A stretch of 64,000 bases of DNA from CAZWLY01 sp964634465 (GTDB taxonomy: Bacteria > Desulfobacterota > Desulfarculia > G963662305): contig CAZWLY010000018.1 of NCBI GenBank assembly GCA_964634465.1, forward strand, positions 1 through 64,000, given 5' to 3'. This document shows, piece by piece, positions 7,282 to 17,164 of the stretch. The notes under the pieces are model-generated. The model had not been told where the DNA came from. It searched no databases and saw nothing but the letters and a program-made list of their open reading frames with translations. The position numbers and the translations under genes were made by a program. Every line of letters starts with the position of its first letter. The stretch's first letter is position 1.

Positions 7282-7899
7282 TCAGGAGACCGCCAGACAG
7301 TCCTCGAGTTCGTCGGGGTCGATGGCGCCCGCCCGGAGCAGTTTCGGCTCCGGTCCGGTCAGGTCCAGGATGGTCGAGGGCGGGCCGCCGGGGGAGGGAC
7401 CGCCGTCGAGAATCATATCCGGCGGATCGTGGGCCAGGGCCGCCGCCGCCTCGTCGGCCGTCACCGGCGGCGGGGCTCCGGTCTTGTTGGCGCTGGTGGC
7501 GACCAGCGCCCCGCCCAGCCCTTTGGCCAGGGCCGAGGCCACGGGGTGAGGGGAGACCCTTATCGCCAGTTTGCCCTCCGGGGCGACGCCGGCCGGAAGG
7601 TCACGCCGTGATTTCAGGATCAACGTCAGCGGGCCGGGCCAGAATCTGGCCGTCAGCGGCCGGGCGGCCGGGGCGAGGATAGCGAGCGCCTGGGCCGCCC
7701 GCTCGTCGGCCACGACCAGCGGTAGGGGTTTGTCCTCGCCCCGGCCCTTGATCCGAAAGATGCGTTCGACCGCGTTTCGATTGGCCGCCGAACAGCCCAG
7801 GCCGTAGAGAGTCTCGGTCGGAAAGGCGACCACCCCGCCCGAGCGGAGGAGCTCTACCGCCCGGGCGATGCTTTTGGAATCGGCCGGGGTGGGCCTCAA
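7282..7899 (-). CDS. tsaC: L-threonylcarbamoyladenylate synthase (Sua5/YciO/YrdC family)
   Basis: This 205-residue protein makes threonylcarbamoyl-AMP for the t6A37 modification of ANN-decoding tRNAs. Family hallmarks are GGVVAFPTETLYGLGCSA, KGRGEDKPLPLVV, FWPGPLTLIL, a KLAIRVSPHP stretch and ATSANKTGAPP. The frame stays open far upstream through the antisense of other genes, but the only sensible start is TTG at 7899, which overlaps the TGA of purDE as TTGA. It therefore belongs to the purine operon transcript and is translationally coupled to it. The length matches single-domain TsaC rather than the longer Sua5. Confidence 0.9.
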   Translation of the reverse strand: MRPTPADSKSIARAVELLRSGGVVAFPTETLYGLGCSAANRNAVERIFRIKGRGEDKPLPLVVADERAAQALAILAPAARPLTARFWPGPLTLILKSRRDLPAGVAPEGKLAIRVSPHPVASALAKGLGGALVATSANKTGAPPPVTADEAAAALAHDPPDMILDGGPSPGGPPSTILDLTGPEPKLLRAGAIDPDELEDCLAVS

Positions 7900-9661
7900 T
7901 CGCCGGCCTCGTCCTTCAGGCGCTCGTCGTCGGCCCGGACCTTGTCGGCCATGGCCGCCTTGGCCTCGGCCACTCGCGCCGCCACATCCGGTTCGCTCAG
8001 GCCCACGATCTGGGCGGCCAGGACTGCGGCGTTGATCGCCCCCCACTTGTCCAGGGAGACGGTGGCCACCGGCACTCCCGGCGGCATCTGGACCGTGGCC
8101 AGGAGGGCGTCGAGGCCGTTGAGCCCGGTGGCGTTGATGGGCACGCCGATGACCGGCAGGTCGGTCTGTCCGGCCAGGGCGCCGGCCAGGTGGGCCGCGC
8201 CGCCGGCGGCGGCGATGAGGACCTTGATTCCGCGGCTGCGGGCCGTCTTGGCGTACTGGGCCGCCTCGGCCGGGGTGCGGTGAGCCGAGAGGACCCGGAC
8301 CTCGTGGGGCACCCCCAGTGCGGCCAGCCTCTCCGAGCAGGCCTTCATGATCGCCCAGTCCGAGTCCGAGCCCATGACCACCCCCACCCGGGGTCGGTTG
8401 AGGGCCTTGCGGCCGATGTCGGTCCTGAAGTGGACGCCGTCCCACTTGATCAGCCCGACCGCCTGGTAAGCCTTGTCGATGGCCGCCGGGATGCCTTCGC
8501 CCAGGGCGGTCACGCCCAGGACCCGGCCGCCCGAGGTGACGAAACGTTCGCCCTCGGCCGCGGTTCCGGCATGGAAGACGATCACGTCCTGAAGGGCGGC
8601 CGCCTGATCGAGCCCCTTGATCCTGGCTCCCTTGTTGTACTTGCCGGGGTAGCCCTTGGCGGCCATGACCACGCAGACCGCCGCCCGCTCGTCCCAGACC
8701 GGTTCGAGCTGGTCCAGTCGGCCCTCGACGGCCGCCTCGGCCAGATCGACCAGGTCGGAACGCAGCCGGGCCAGGAGCGGCTGGGCCTCGGGGTCGCCCA
8801 GGCGGACGTTGAACTCCAGCACCTTGGGTCCGTCGGCGGTGATCATCAACCCGGCGTAAAGGAAGCCGACGAAGGGCCGGCCCTCGATCCTGAGTCCCCT
8901 GATGGTCGGCTCGATGATGGTGGACATGATCTGGTCGTGGAGACGTCGATCGATGACCGGGGCCGGTGAATAGGCCCCCATGCCGCCGGTGTTGGGGCCG
9001 GTGTCGCCGTCGTAGGCCGCCTTGTGGTCCTGGGAGGAGGGGAAGGGGATGACGTTGCGGCCGTCGGTGACGACGATGAACGAGGCTTCCTCGCCGACCA
9101 GCCGATCCTCGATGACCAGCCGGTCCCCGGCCGGACCGAACTTGCGATCGATCATCACCTTTTCCATGGCCGCGATGGCCTCGTCCTTGTCGTCGCAGAC
9201 GAAGACGCCCTTGCCCGCGGCCAGGCCGTCGGCCTTGATGACCACCGGGTTGGGGTAGACCTTGAGGTAACGGCGGGCCCTCTCGGCGTCCTCGAAGACG
9301 GCGTAGGGCGCGGTGGGAATGCCGTGGCGGGCCATGAACTCCTTGGCCCAGACCTTGCTGCCCTCCAGCGCGGCGGCCGCCTTTTGGGGGCCGAAGACCT
9401 TGAGCCCGGCCTCGGCCATCTTGTCGGCCAGGCCGAGAGTCAGCGGCGCCTCCGGGCCGACGAGGACCAGATCGACCCCTTCCTCTTCGGCCAGGGAGAT
9501 GAGGCCGTCGATGTCCTCGGCCGAGACGGGTTTGGTCTCGGCCAGGGCGGCGATACCGGCGTTGCCCGGAGCGCAGATGATTCTTTCCACCCGGGGCGAC
9601 TGGGCCAGCTTCCAGACCATGGCGTGCTCGCGGCCGCCGCCGCCAACGACCAGGACTTTCA

Positions 9662-9662
<1 letters not shown>
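7896..9662 (-). CDS. purD: PurD-PurE fusion: GAR synthetase + N5-CAIR mutase
   Basis: The protein is 588 residues and bifunctional in purine synthesis. Residues 1-425 are phosphoribosylamine-glycine ligase, an ATP-grasp enzyme (start MKVLVVGGGGREHAMVWKL; later GPEAPLTLGLADK and EFNVRLGDPEAQ). Residues 430-588 are PurE (VGVVMGSDSDWAIM, SAHRTP, AAAGGAAHLAG). The enzymes catalyse non-adjacent steps. The start is ATG at 9662, 7 nt after GAGGAGG and overlapping the purH stop (TGATG); an ATG at 9668 is too close to that site. The gene sits in a tight purH-purDE-tsaC operon. Confidence 0.93.
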
Positions 9663-10270
<608 letters not shown>

Positions 10271-10309
10271 ATCCGCTCTCCTTGGCTTGGGCGAAAGTAA
10301 AGCGCCCTA

Positions 10310-10338
10310 ATCTTAGCAAGCCCCTCGGCCGAGGGCAA
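10310..10338 (-). promoter_or_regulatory. promoter of purH-purDE-tsaC
   Basis: On the minus strand TTGCCC (plus 10333-10338) and TAAGAT (plus 10310-10315) are 17 nt apart. Transcription would start near 10303, about 33 nt before the ATG. It is divergent from the promoter at 10360-10388. Confidence 0.55.
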
Positions 10339-10359
10339 CGGCCGGGACGGCTCGGCGGC

Positions 10360-10388
10360 TTGCCATCACCCGCCCCATCCACTACAAT
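10360..10388 (+). promoter_or_regulatory. strong promoter giving a leaderless transcript
   Basis: TTGCCA (10360-10365) and TACAAT (10383-10388) are 17 nt apart. The ATG of the next gene begins at 10397, 8 nt after the -10, and no Shine-Dalgarno sequence lies between. The first transcribed bases should coincide with, or lie within 1-2 nt of, the ATG. Confidence 0.62.
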
Positions 10389-10396
10389 CCGGCTCC

Positions 10397-11065
10397 ATGA
10401 GCGAGATACTCGACCCTTGGCGGGAGTACGCCCGGCTGGCGGCCAGGGCCGAATCGATCTTCAAGAAGGTGGCGGCCGATTACCCCGACGAGGTCCGCTG
10501 CCGGCCCGGCTGCGACGATTGCTGTCACGCCCCCTTTCGCTTGAGCGCCATCGAGACGGCGGCGGTCAGGGCCGGGCTGGACGTCCTCGACGATGGGACC
10601 CGCCTGGCGATCATCGAGCGGGCCGAGGCGCGGCTCGACGAGGCGGCGGCCGTGTTCAGCCAAACGCCCGACGATCCCCGACAGGCCGCCCTGACCGTGG
10701 CCCGGCGGCGGCTCAAGTGCCCGCTTCTTTCAGACGGCCGATGCGCCCTCTACCCCCTCCGGCCGATCACCTGCCGGCTCTACGGCCTGCCGACCTCCTC
10801 TTTCGGCGTCAGCCACACCTGTCCCGAGTCGGGTTTCGAGCCGGGCTTGAGCTACCCGACCGTCAACCTGGACGCGATCGCGGCCAGGCTCGACGAGATA
10901 TCATCGGCCCTGATCGAGCGGGGCGGGCTCGAGCGGGATCTTTTGAATCCGCGGACGATGCCCGAGGCCCTGCTGGGCGACCTGCCGGCGGCCTTGAGAC
11001 CCGAGGTCGGGCAGGGGGGTGAGTGCGGTCCGGATCGGGACGGCTCGAACCGGGTTTTCGGTTGA
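10397..11065 (+). CDS. YkgJ-family cysteine-cluster protein
   Basis: This 222-residue soluble protein has the family's cysteine pattern: C35, C39, C42 and C43 (CRPGCDDCC), then CPLLSDGRCALYPLRPITCRLYG in the middle. These residues are believed to bind a metal or Fe-S cluster; the biochemical role is unknown. The start is fixed by the abutting promoter (leaderless). It stands alone on its transcript: a separate promoter for hpt follows its stop. Confidence 0.82.
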   Translation: MSEILDPWREYARLAARAESIFKKVAADYPDEVRCRPGCDDCCHAPFRLSAIETAAVRAGLDVLDDGTRLAIIERAEARLDEAAAVFSQTPDDPRQAALTVARRRLKCPLLSDGRCALYPLRPITCRLYGLPTSSFGVSHTCPESGFEPGLSYPTVNLDAIAARLDEISSALIERGGLERDLLNPRTMPEALLGDLPAALRPEVGQGGECGPDRDGSNRVFG

Positions 11066-11091
11066 CACCTCTTAGTAAGGCGGGCTATTTT
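11062..11091 (+). promoter_or_regulatory. promoter of hpt
   Basis: A perfect -35 TTGACA (11062-11067) is followed after 18 nt by TATTTT (11086-11091). Transcription would start near 11098, about 43 nt before the hpt ATG. Confidence 0.55.
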
Positions 11092-11140
11092 TTACTGAAT
11101 CCGGAATTCCGCACCGCCGCATCTGATTTGGAGTCTCACT

Positions 11141-11680
11141 ATGGCGTCCGAGCCGAAACCCAACCTGAAATTGGTCCTCTCCAGCGCCGAAATATCGCGA
11201 CGGATTCAAGAGCTGGGCCGGCAGATAACCCAGGAGATGGGTGACAAAGAACTGGTCGTGGTCGGCGTCTTGAAAGGCGCCTTCGTCTTCATGGCCGATC
11301 TGATCAGGGCCATCGAGGCCCCGGTGAAAGTCGATTTCGTTCGGCTCAAGTCCTACGGCGAGTACACCGAGACCTCGGGTCAGGTCGAGATCGCCAAGGA
11401 CGTTGAACCGGACGTCATCCTCAAGGACCGCAACGTCCTGGTCGTCGAGGACATCGTCGATACCGGTCTGACCCTGGCCTTCTTGAAGAACCACTTGAGC
11501 CAGCACCGGCCGGCCCAGGTGAAGATCTGCGCCCTGATCGACAAGTTGGAACGCCGTGAACGCCACGTCGAGGTGGACTACATCGGCTTTACCGTGGAGA
11601 AGGGTTTCCTGGTCGGATACGGCCTGGACATGGCGGAGAATTTTCGCCACCTGGCCGACGTGTACGAGATCATCTCTTGA
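11141..11680 (+). CDS. hpt: hypoxanthine phosphoribosyltransferase
   Basis: This 179-residue purine-salvage enzyme joins hypoxanthine (and usually guanine) to PRPP. The PRPP-binding motif is VLVVEDIVDTGLT, and the flexible-loop region contains FVRLKSYGEYTETSG. GGVLKGAFVF-like residues (VVGVLKGAFVFMADL) form the second phosphate loop. The ATG at 11141 follows a GGAG. It is about 0.9 kb from the divergently transcribed de novo purine operon and probably forms a short operon with the following zinc-ribbon gene (10 nt gap). Confidence 0.93.
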   Translation: MASEPKPNLKLVLSSAEISRRIQELGRQITQEMGDKELVVVGVLKGAFVFMADLIRAIEAPVKVDFVRLKSYGEYTETSGQVEIAKDVEPDVILKDRNVLVVEDIVDTGLTLAFLKNHLSQHRPAQVKICALIDKLERRERHVEVDYIGFTVEKGFLVGYGLDMAENFRHLADVYEIIS

Positions 11681-11690
11681 GGGGTAGGCG

Positions 11691-12548
11691 ATGATCATCC
11701 AGTGCCCCCGCTGCCAGACCAAGTGGCGGCTGGACGAGTCCTTGCTGAGCGAAGACGGCTCCATGGTCAGGTGCTCCCGTTGCGGCCACGAGTACCTGGC
11801 CTTCCCGCCGCCGCCGGAAGCCGGCCACGAGCTCGACGAGCCGGCCGGACCGCCCGAGGCCGACGACCTGGTCGATTTCCTGAGCGAGTCCGGCCCGGCC
11901 GCAGACGCCGCCCTGGACGAGCTCGGAGAGGTCGCCAAGGGGGGGTGGGGGCGCCGGATCGCCGTCATCGTGCTCCTGATCGTCATCCTGGCCGGTCTGG
12001 CCCTGGGCGCGATCCTGTTCTTCAAAGGCCGGGGCGTCCATCTCGACCGCGACTACCTGGGTTTCGACATCTACACCGTCATGCCCAGTTTTCTCAAACC
12101 CAAGTCGGCCGCGCCCGACAAGGCGGCCGAGGCCGAGAGGGGCGTAAGCCGCCTCCATCTGGACCAGGTGGAGGGGGAGTACAAGAACACGGCCAAGTCG
12201 GGCCAGGTGTTCGTCATCAGGGGTAAGGTGGTCAACGCCTTTGACCAGCCGGTTTCGGAGATCAAGCTGCGGGGCTTCCTCCACGCCGGCAAGAACCGCA
12301 ACGTCGCCGCCAAGGTCGTTTACGCCGGCAACGTCTTGAGCGATCAGGACCTCAACGAGATGACCCCCGAGGTCATCGACCAGTTGCTGCTGAATCCCTT
12401 GGGTCAAGGGAAGGCCAACACCAACATCGCTCCAGGCGGTGAGGTCGATTTCATGATCGTCTTTTTCGATCTTCCCAAGGGCCTCACCGAGTACACCGTG
12501 GAGGTGGTCTCATCCAAATTGGGGACCGGGGCGGGCTCCAAAAAGTGA
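11691..12548 (+). CDS. zinc-ribbon (MJ0042-type) membrane protein with DUF3426 domain
   Basis: The 285-residue protein starts with a zinc ribbon whose ligands are C5, C8, C28 and C31 (IIQCPRCQTKWR, VRCSRCGHEY). An acidic/proline linker follows, then one transmembrane helix (about 87-110) and a C-terminal DUF3426-like beta domain (about 150-280) that would face the periplasm. The family is widespread in Proteobacteria but its function is unproved. The ribbon would be on the cytoplasmic side. It lies 10 nt after hpt and is likely co-transcribed. Confidence 0.82.
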   Translation: MIIQCPRCQTKWRLDESLLSEDGSMVRCSRCGHEYLAFPPPPEAGHELDEPAGPPEADDLVDFLSESGPAADAALDELGEVAKGGWGRRIAVIVLLIVILAGLALGAILFFKGRGVHLDRDYLGFDIYTVMPSFLKPKSAAPDKAAEAERGVSRLHLDQVEGEYKNTAKSGQVFVIRGKVVNAFDQPVSEIKLRGFLHAGKNRNVAAKVVYAGNVLSDQDLNEMTPEVIDQLLLNPLGQGKANTNIAPGGEVDFMIVFFDLPKGLTEYTVEVVSSKLGTGAGSKK

Positions 12549-12711
12549 TCGGTTCCAGCCCGCCGCAGGGCGAGGCGATCAAGGGTCGTAATTCCTGAGT
12601 TTTGTCGCGAGCGGCCGCAAGGGCCGCGAAGGATCGCTGTGCGGGAAGAACGGAGGGGGTGAGTCCAATCGAACCCGGCGGTGAAATGCCTTGGTTTGTG
12701 TGGAGGAAGGT

Positions 12712-14475
12712 ATGTCCGAAAAGTCTCTCGGTGATCGGATCTGGTACGCCAACTGGCCGGCCGAAGTTCCCAAGTGCCTCGATTATCCCGACACCAGTCT
12801 GGCCGGATTCCTGGAGGAGACGGCCGTAAAGAACGGTTCCGATCCGGCGATCAGCTTCCTGGGGGCCACGCTCAGCTACCAAGAGCTGTGGGACAAGGTC
12901 CAGCGCCTGGCCGCGGCCCTCGACCGGCTGGGATTGAAGCAGGGCGACGTCTGCGCCCTGATGCTGCCCAACTCGCCCCAGTTCGTGGTCTCCTATTACG
13001 CCTGCCAGCTTCTGGGCGTGACCGTGACCGCCATCAACCCGACCTACCTGTCCCTGGAGATCGAGCACCAGCTCAACGACTCCGGGGCCAAGGCGTTGAT
13101 CGTCCTGGACGCCATCTACTCCGAAGCGGGCAAGGTCTTGAAAAACACGGGCGTCAAGACGCTCATCGGCACCAACATCGTCGATCTCACCGGCTTCTCG
13201 GCCTTGAAGGTCTTTTTGGGCAAGCTCCTGAAGAAGATTCCCACCGGCCCCTTGCCGGCCGAGGCGCTCAAGTTCACCGATCTGTTGAAGGAGGCCCCCA
13301 ATCCGCCCCAGGTCGAGGTGGACGCCGAGGACGTGGCCGTACTCCAGTACACCGGCGGTACGACCGGCTTGCCCAAAGGGGCGATGCTGACCCACAAGAA
13401 CGTCGTCGCCAACGCGGTCATGTGCGACGCCTGGCTGTGGAAGCGCGAGCGTCGGGTGGGCATCGTCGGCGTGCTGCCGCTGTTCCACTCCTTCGCCATG
13501 ACCACGGTCATGAACACCGCCGTCAGGGTCGGCGGCTACCAGATTTTGTTCCCCAAGCCCCCCGAGGACTTCGAAGAGCTCTTCGCCGTCATCCAGGAGC
13601 ACGGGAAGAACGCCGACCTGATCATGCCCGGCGTGGCCGTCTTGTTCAACAAGATCAACACCCACCCGGCGGTCAAGAACTACGACCTGAGCGGCCTCAA
13701 GATGGCCGTCTCCGGAGCCGGCCCCCTGCCGCTGGAGGTCCAGACCACCTTCGAGAATCTGACCGGGGCCAAGATCGTCGAGGGCTACGGGCTCAGCGAG
13801 GCCTCGCCGGTCACCCACGCCAACCCTGTCTGGGGGCGGCGCAAGCAGGGCACCATCGGCTTGCCCTACCCCGACACCGACATCAAGATAATGGACAAGG
13901 AGACCGGAACCAAGGAGCTCGACCCCTTGCCCTTCGCCGTGGCCGAGACCGGCGGCTTGACCAAGGAACAGGCCGAACAGGCCGAGGAGTACACCGGCGA
14001 GCTGGTGATAAGAGGCCCCCAGGTGATGAAGGGCTACCTCAACAACCCCGAGGCGACCGCCGCGACTCTTCGCGACGGCTGGCTCTACACCGGCGACATC
14101 GCCTGTATCGACGCCGATGGCTACACCATGATCCGCGACCGGGCCAAGGACATGATCAAGTTCAAGGGCTACGCCATCTTCCCGGCCGAGGTCGAGAATT
14201 TCCTTCACAAGCATCCGGCCGTCGTCAACGCCGCGGTCATCGGCGTTCCCCACGAGAAGGTGGGCGAGATCGTCAAGGCCTTCGTCGTCCTCGATCCGGA
14301 AAAGAAGGGCCAGGTGACCGAGCAGGACATCATCGACTGGGCCAAGGGGGTGATGACCCACTACAAGGTCCCCTCGGTGGTCGAATTCCGCGACGAACTG
14401 CCGACGACCATGGTCGGCAAGATTCTGCGCCGGGTGCTCAAAGAAGAAGAGATGAAGAAGCGAGGGGAGGGCTAG
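12712..14475 (+). CDS. long-chain acyl-CoA ligase (AMP-dependent synthetase)
   Basis: The enzyme, 587 residues, activates a carboxylic acid to acyl-AMP and then acyl-CoA. The AMP-binding P-loop is YTGGTTGLPKGAML; later motifs are GYGLSEASPVTH, GWLYTGDIACIDADGY and the C-terminal catalytic lysine region MVGKILRRVLKEEE. Length and the DRAKDMIKFKGYAIFPAEVE stretch fit FadD-like enzymes, but chain-length preference cannot be read. The ATG at 12712 follows GGAGGAAGG; an in-frame upstream codon at 12691 lacks a ribosome-binding site. A rho-independent terminator follows, so it is monocistronic or the last gene of its unit. Confidence 0.92.
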   Translation: MSEKSLGDRIWYANWPAEVPKCLDYPDTSLAGFLEETAVKNGSDPAISFLGATLSYQELWDKVQRLAAALDRLGLKQGDVCALMLPNSPQFVVSYYACQLLGVTVTAINPTYLSLEIEHQLNDSGAKALIVLDAIYSEAGKVLKNTGVKTLIGTNIVDLTGFSALKVFLGKLLKKIPTGPLPAEALKFTDLLKEAPNPPQVEVDAEDVAVLQYTGGTTGLPKGAMLTHKNVVANAVMCDAWLWKRERRVGIVGVLPLFHSFAMTTVMNTAVRVGGYQILFPKPPEDFEELFAVIQEHGKNADLIMPGVAVLFNKINTHPAVKNYDLSGLKMAVSGAGPLPLEVQTTFENLTGAKIVEGYGLSEASPVTHANPVWGRRKQGTIGLPYPDTDIKIMDKETGTKELDPLPFAVAETGGLTKEQAEQAEEYTGELVIRGPQVMKGYLNNPEATAATLRDGWLYTGDIACIDADGYTMIRDRAKDMIKFKGYAIFPAEVENFLHKHPAVVNAAVIGVPHEKVGEIVKAFVVLDPEKKGQVTEQDIIDWAKGVMTHYKVPSVVEFRDELPTTMVGKILRRVLKEEEMKKRGEG

Positions 14476-14550
14476 CCGGGAGACGGTCTGGTCAGAGCCC
14501 GAGCCGGGAGGCGGTTTCGGCTCCCGGCCTCGACGACTCGCCGACAACGA

Positions 14551-14587
14551 GGGGCGGAGCGAATGGTCGTTCCGCCCCCGTTTTTTT
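14551..14587 (+). terminator. rho-independent terminator after the acyl-CoA ligase gene
   Basis: GGGGCGGAGCGA (from 14551) pairs with TCGTTCCGCCCC, with one interior imperfection and an ATGG loop, followed by seven T (14581-14587). This is the clearest terminator in the window. Confidence 0.85.
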
Positions 14588-14927
14588 ACGCCTCGGGCCG
14601 CCGGCGCAACCGTGGCCGGGTTTGGAGCTGTCCAACTTACTCGGGATGTGAGACAATGGGTCCGAACGAAGGCGTTCGCCGGTGCGGGGAGCCGGCAAAC
14701 GGCGAGATCGGGGAGGCGGAGAGCGGTTTCCGCGCCTGAGTTTCCCCGTCTGGGCCGGCTGGCGCGGATCGCGCCTCGGATTTTTTGGAGGCGAGTGCAA
14801 ATTTTTTCGTCTCACCCCCTTGAAATCCCTGAAAACGGTCTTAACAAAGACCCTGAACGTCCAATACGCCCGTCTGCCTATAACTCGGGCGAGAGCCAAA
14901 ATTGATTTTTTTCAGGAGGAAGTGAAG
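14588..14927 (+). promoter_or_regulatory. groES upstream region with heat-shock-like -35
   Basis: This 340-bp gap holds no credible gene. CTTGAAA at 14819-14825 matches the -35 of RpoH (heat-shock) promoters. A CCCCAT-type -10 at the right distance is not clear, so the assignment is tentative. No CIRCE element (TTAGCACTC-N9-GAGTGCTAA) is present, which argues against HrcA control. A strong AGGAGG stands 8 nt before the groES ATG. Confidence 0.4.
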
Positions 14928-15215
14928 ATGGGTTTGAGGCCGCTTAACGATCGCGTGCTGGTGAAACGGGTCGAAGAAGAGGAAAAGACCGCCGGCGGAA
15001 TCATCATTCCCGACACCGCCAAGGAGAAACCCGCCCGGGGCAAGGTTTTGGCCGTGGGTGAGGGCAAGCTGTTGGACGAGGGCAGCCGCCGGCAGATGAG
15101 CGTCAAGAAAGACGACGAGGTCCTGTTCTCCAAGTACGCCGGCAACGAGATCAATCTGGACGGCGAAGACGTGATCATCATGCGTGAGGACGAGATCCTG
15201 GCCGTTATCGAGTAA
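14928..15215 (+). CDS. groES: co-chaperonin GroES
   Basis: This 95-residue cap of the GroEL folding chamber is recognised by MGLRPLNDRVLVKRVEEEEKT, the mobile-loop region TAGGIIIPDTAKEKP, GKVLAVGEGK and the end VIIMREDEILAVIE. The length is normal. The ATG at 14928 has AGGAGG 8 nt upstream; the frame remains open upstream but without a start of comparable quality. groEL follows after 55 nt, with a hairpin and T run between. Confidence 0.97.
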   Translation: MGLRPLNDRVLVKRVEEEEKTAGGIIIPDTAKEKPARGKVLAVGEGKLLDEGSRRQMSVKKDDEVLFSKYAGNEINLDGEDVIIMREDEILAVIE

Positions 15216-15223
15216 CCGACTCT

Positions 15224-15245
15224 GAGCCCTTGAGGCTCGTTTTTT
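15224..15245 (+). terminator. intercistronic terminator-like hairpin between groES and groEL
   Basis: GAGCC (15224-15228) pairs with GGCTC (15234-15238) around a 5-nt loop and is followed by six T (15240-15245). The stem is short, so it may only reduce read-through and set the GroES:GroEL ratio. Confidence 0.45.
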
Positions 15246-15270
15246 CATTTTCCAAGGAGGCAATGAGGCA

Positions 15271-16923
<1,653 letters not shown>

Positions 16924-16954
16924 GCCCGCTCGACGTCTCGAGTCGAAATCAATC

Positions 16955-16982
16955 GCCCTCGGCCCGAAAGGGCCGGGGGCTT
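16955..16982 (+). terminator. hairpin downstream of groEL
   Basis: GCCCTCGGCCC and GGGCCGGGGGC (16955-16980) form a long stem around a GAAA tetraloop, followed by only two T. It is stable but lacks a proper T run. Confidence 0.5.
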
Positions 16983-17164
16983 ACCGTTCGGGCGAAATCC
17001 ATCCGACCCGACATCCCTTTCCGCCGAGGCGCGATCTCTGGTAATATTCTAACTCGCAAGGCCCCTTTTTCTTGATCCGACGACCAACCGTTCTCCCTCG
17101 GCCCCGATCGCGGCCGGAATGCTTTTGATCTTCGGGGCCAGCCGAGCGCCGTCTAGGAGAGGAC

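Noticed and set aside
5717..7549. 610-codon plus-strand frame across the IspH-UbiA gene
   Set aside because: Gly/Arg/Pro-rich translation in another phase of a clear gene; extends only because stop codons are rare at high GC.
14761..14830. GAGTGCAAA before groES considered as half of a CIRCE element
   Set aside because: The partner half TTAGCACTC is absent at the required 9-nt spacing.
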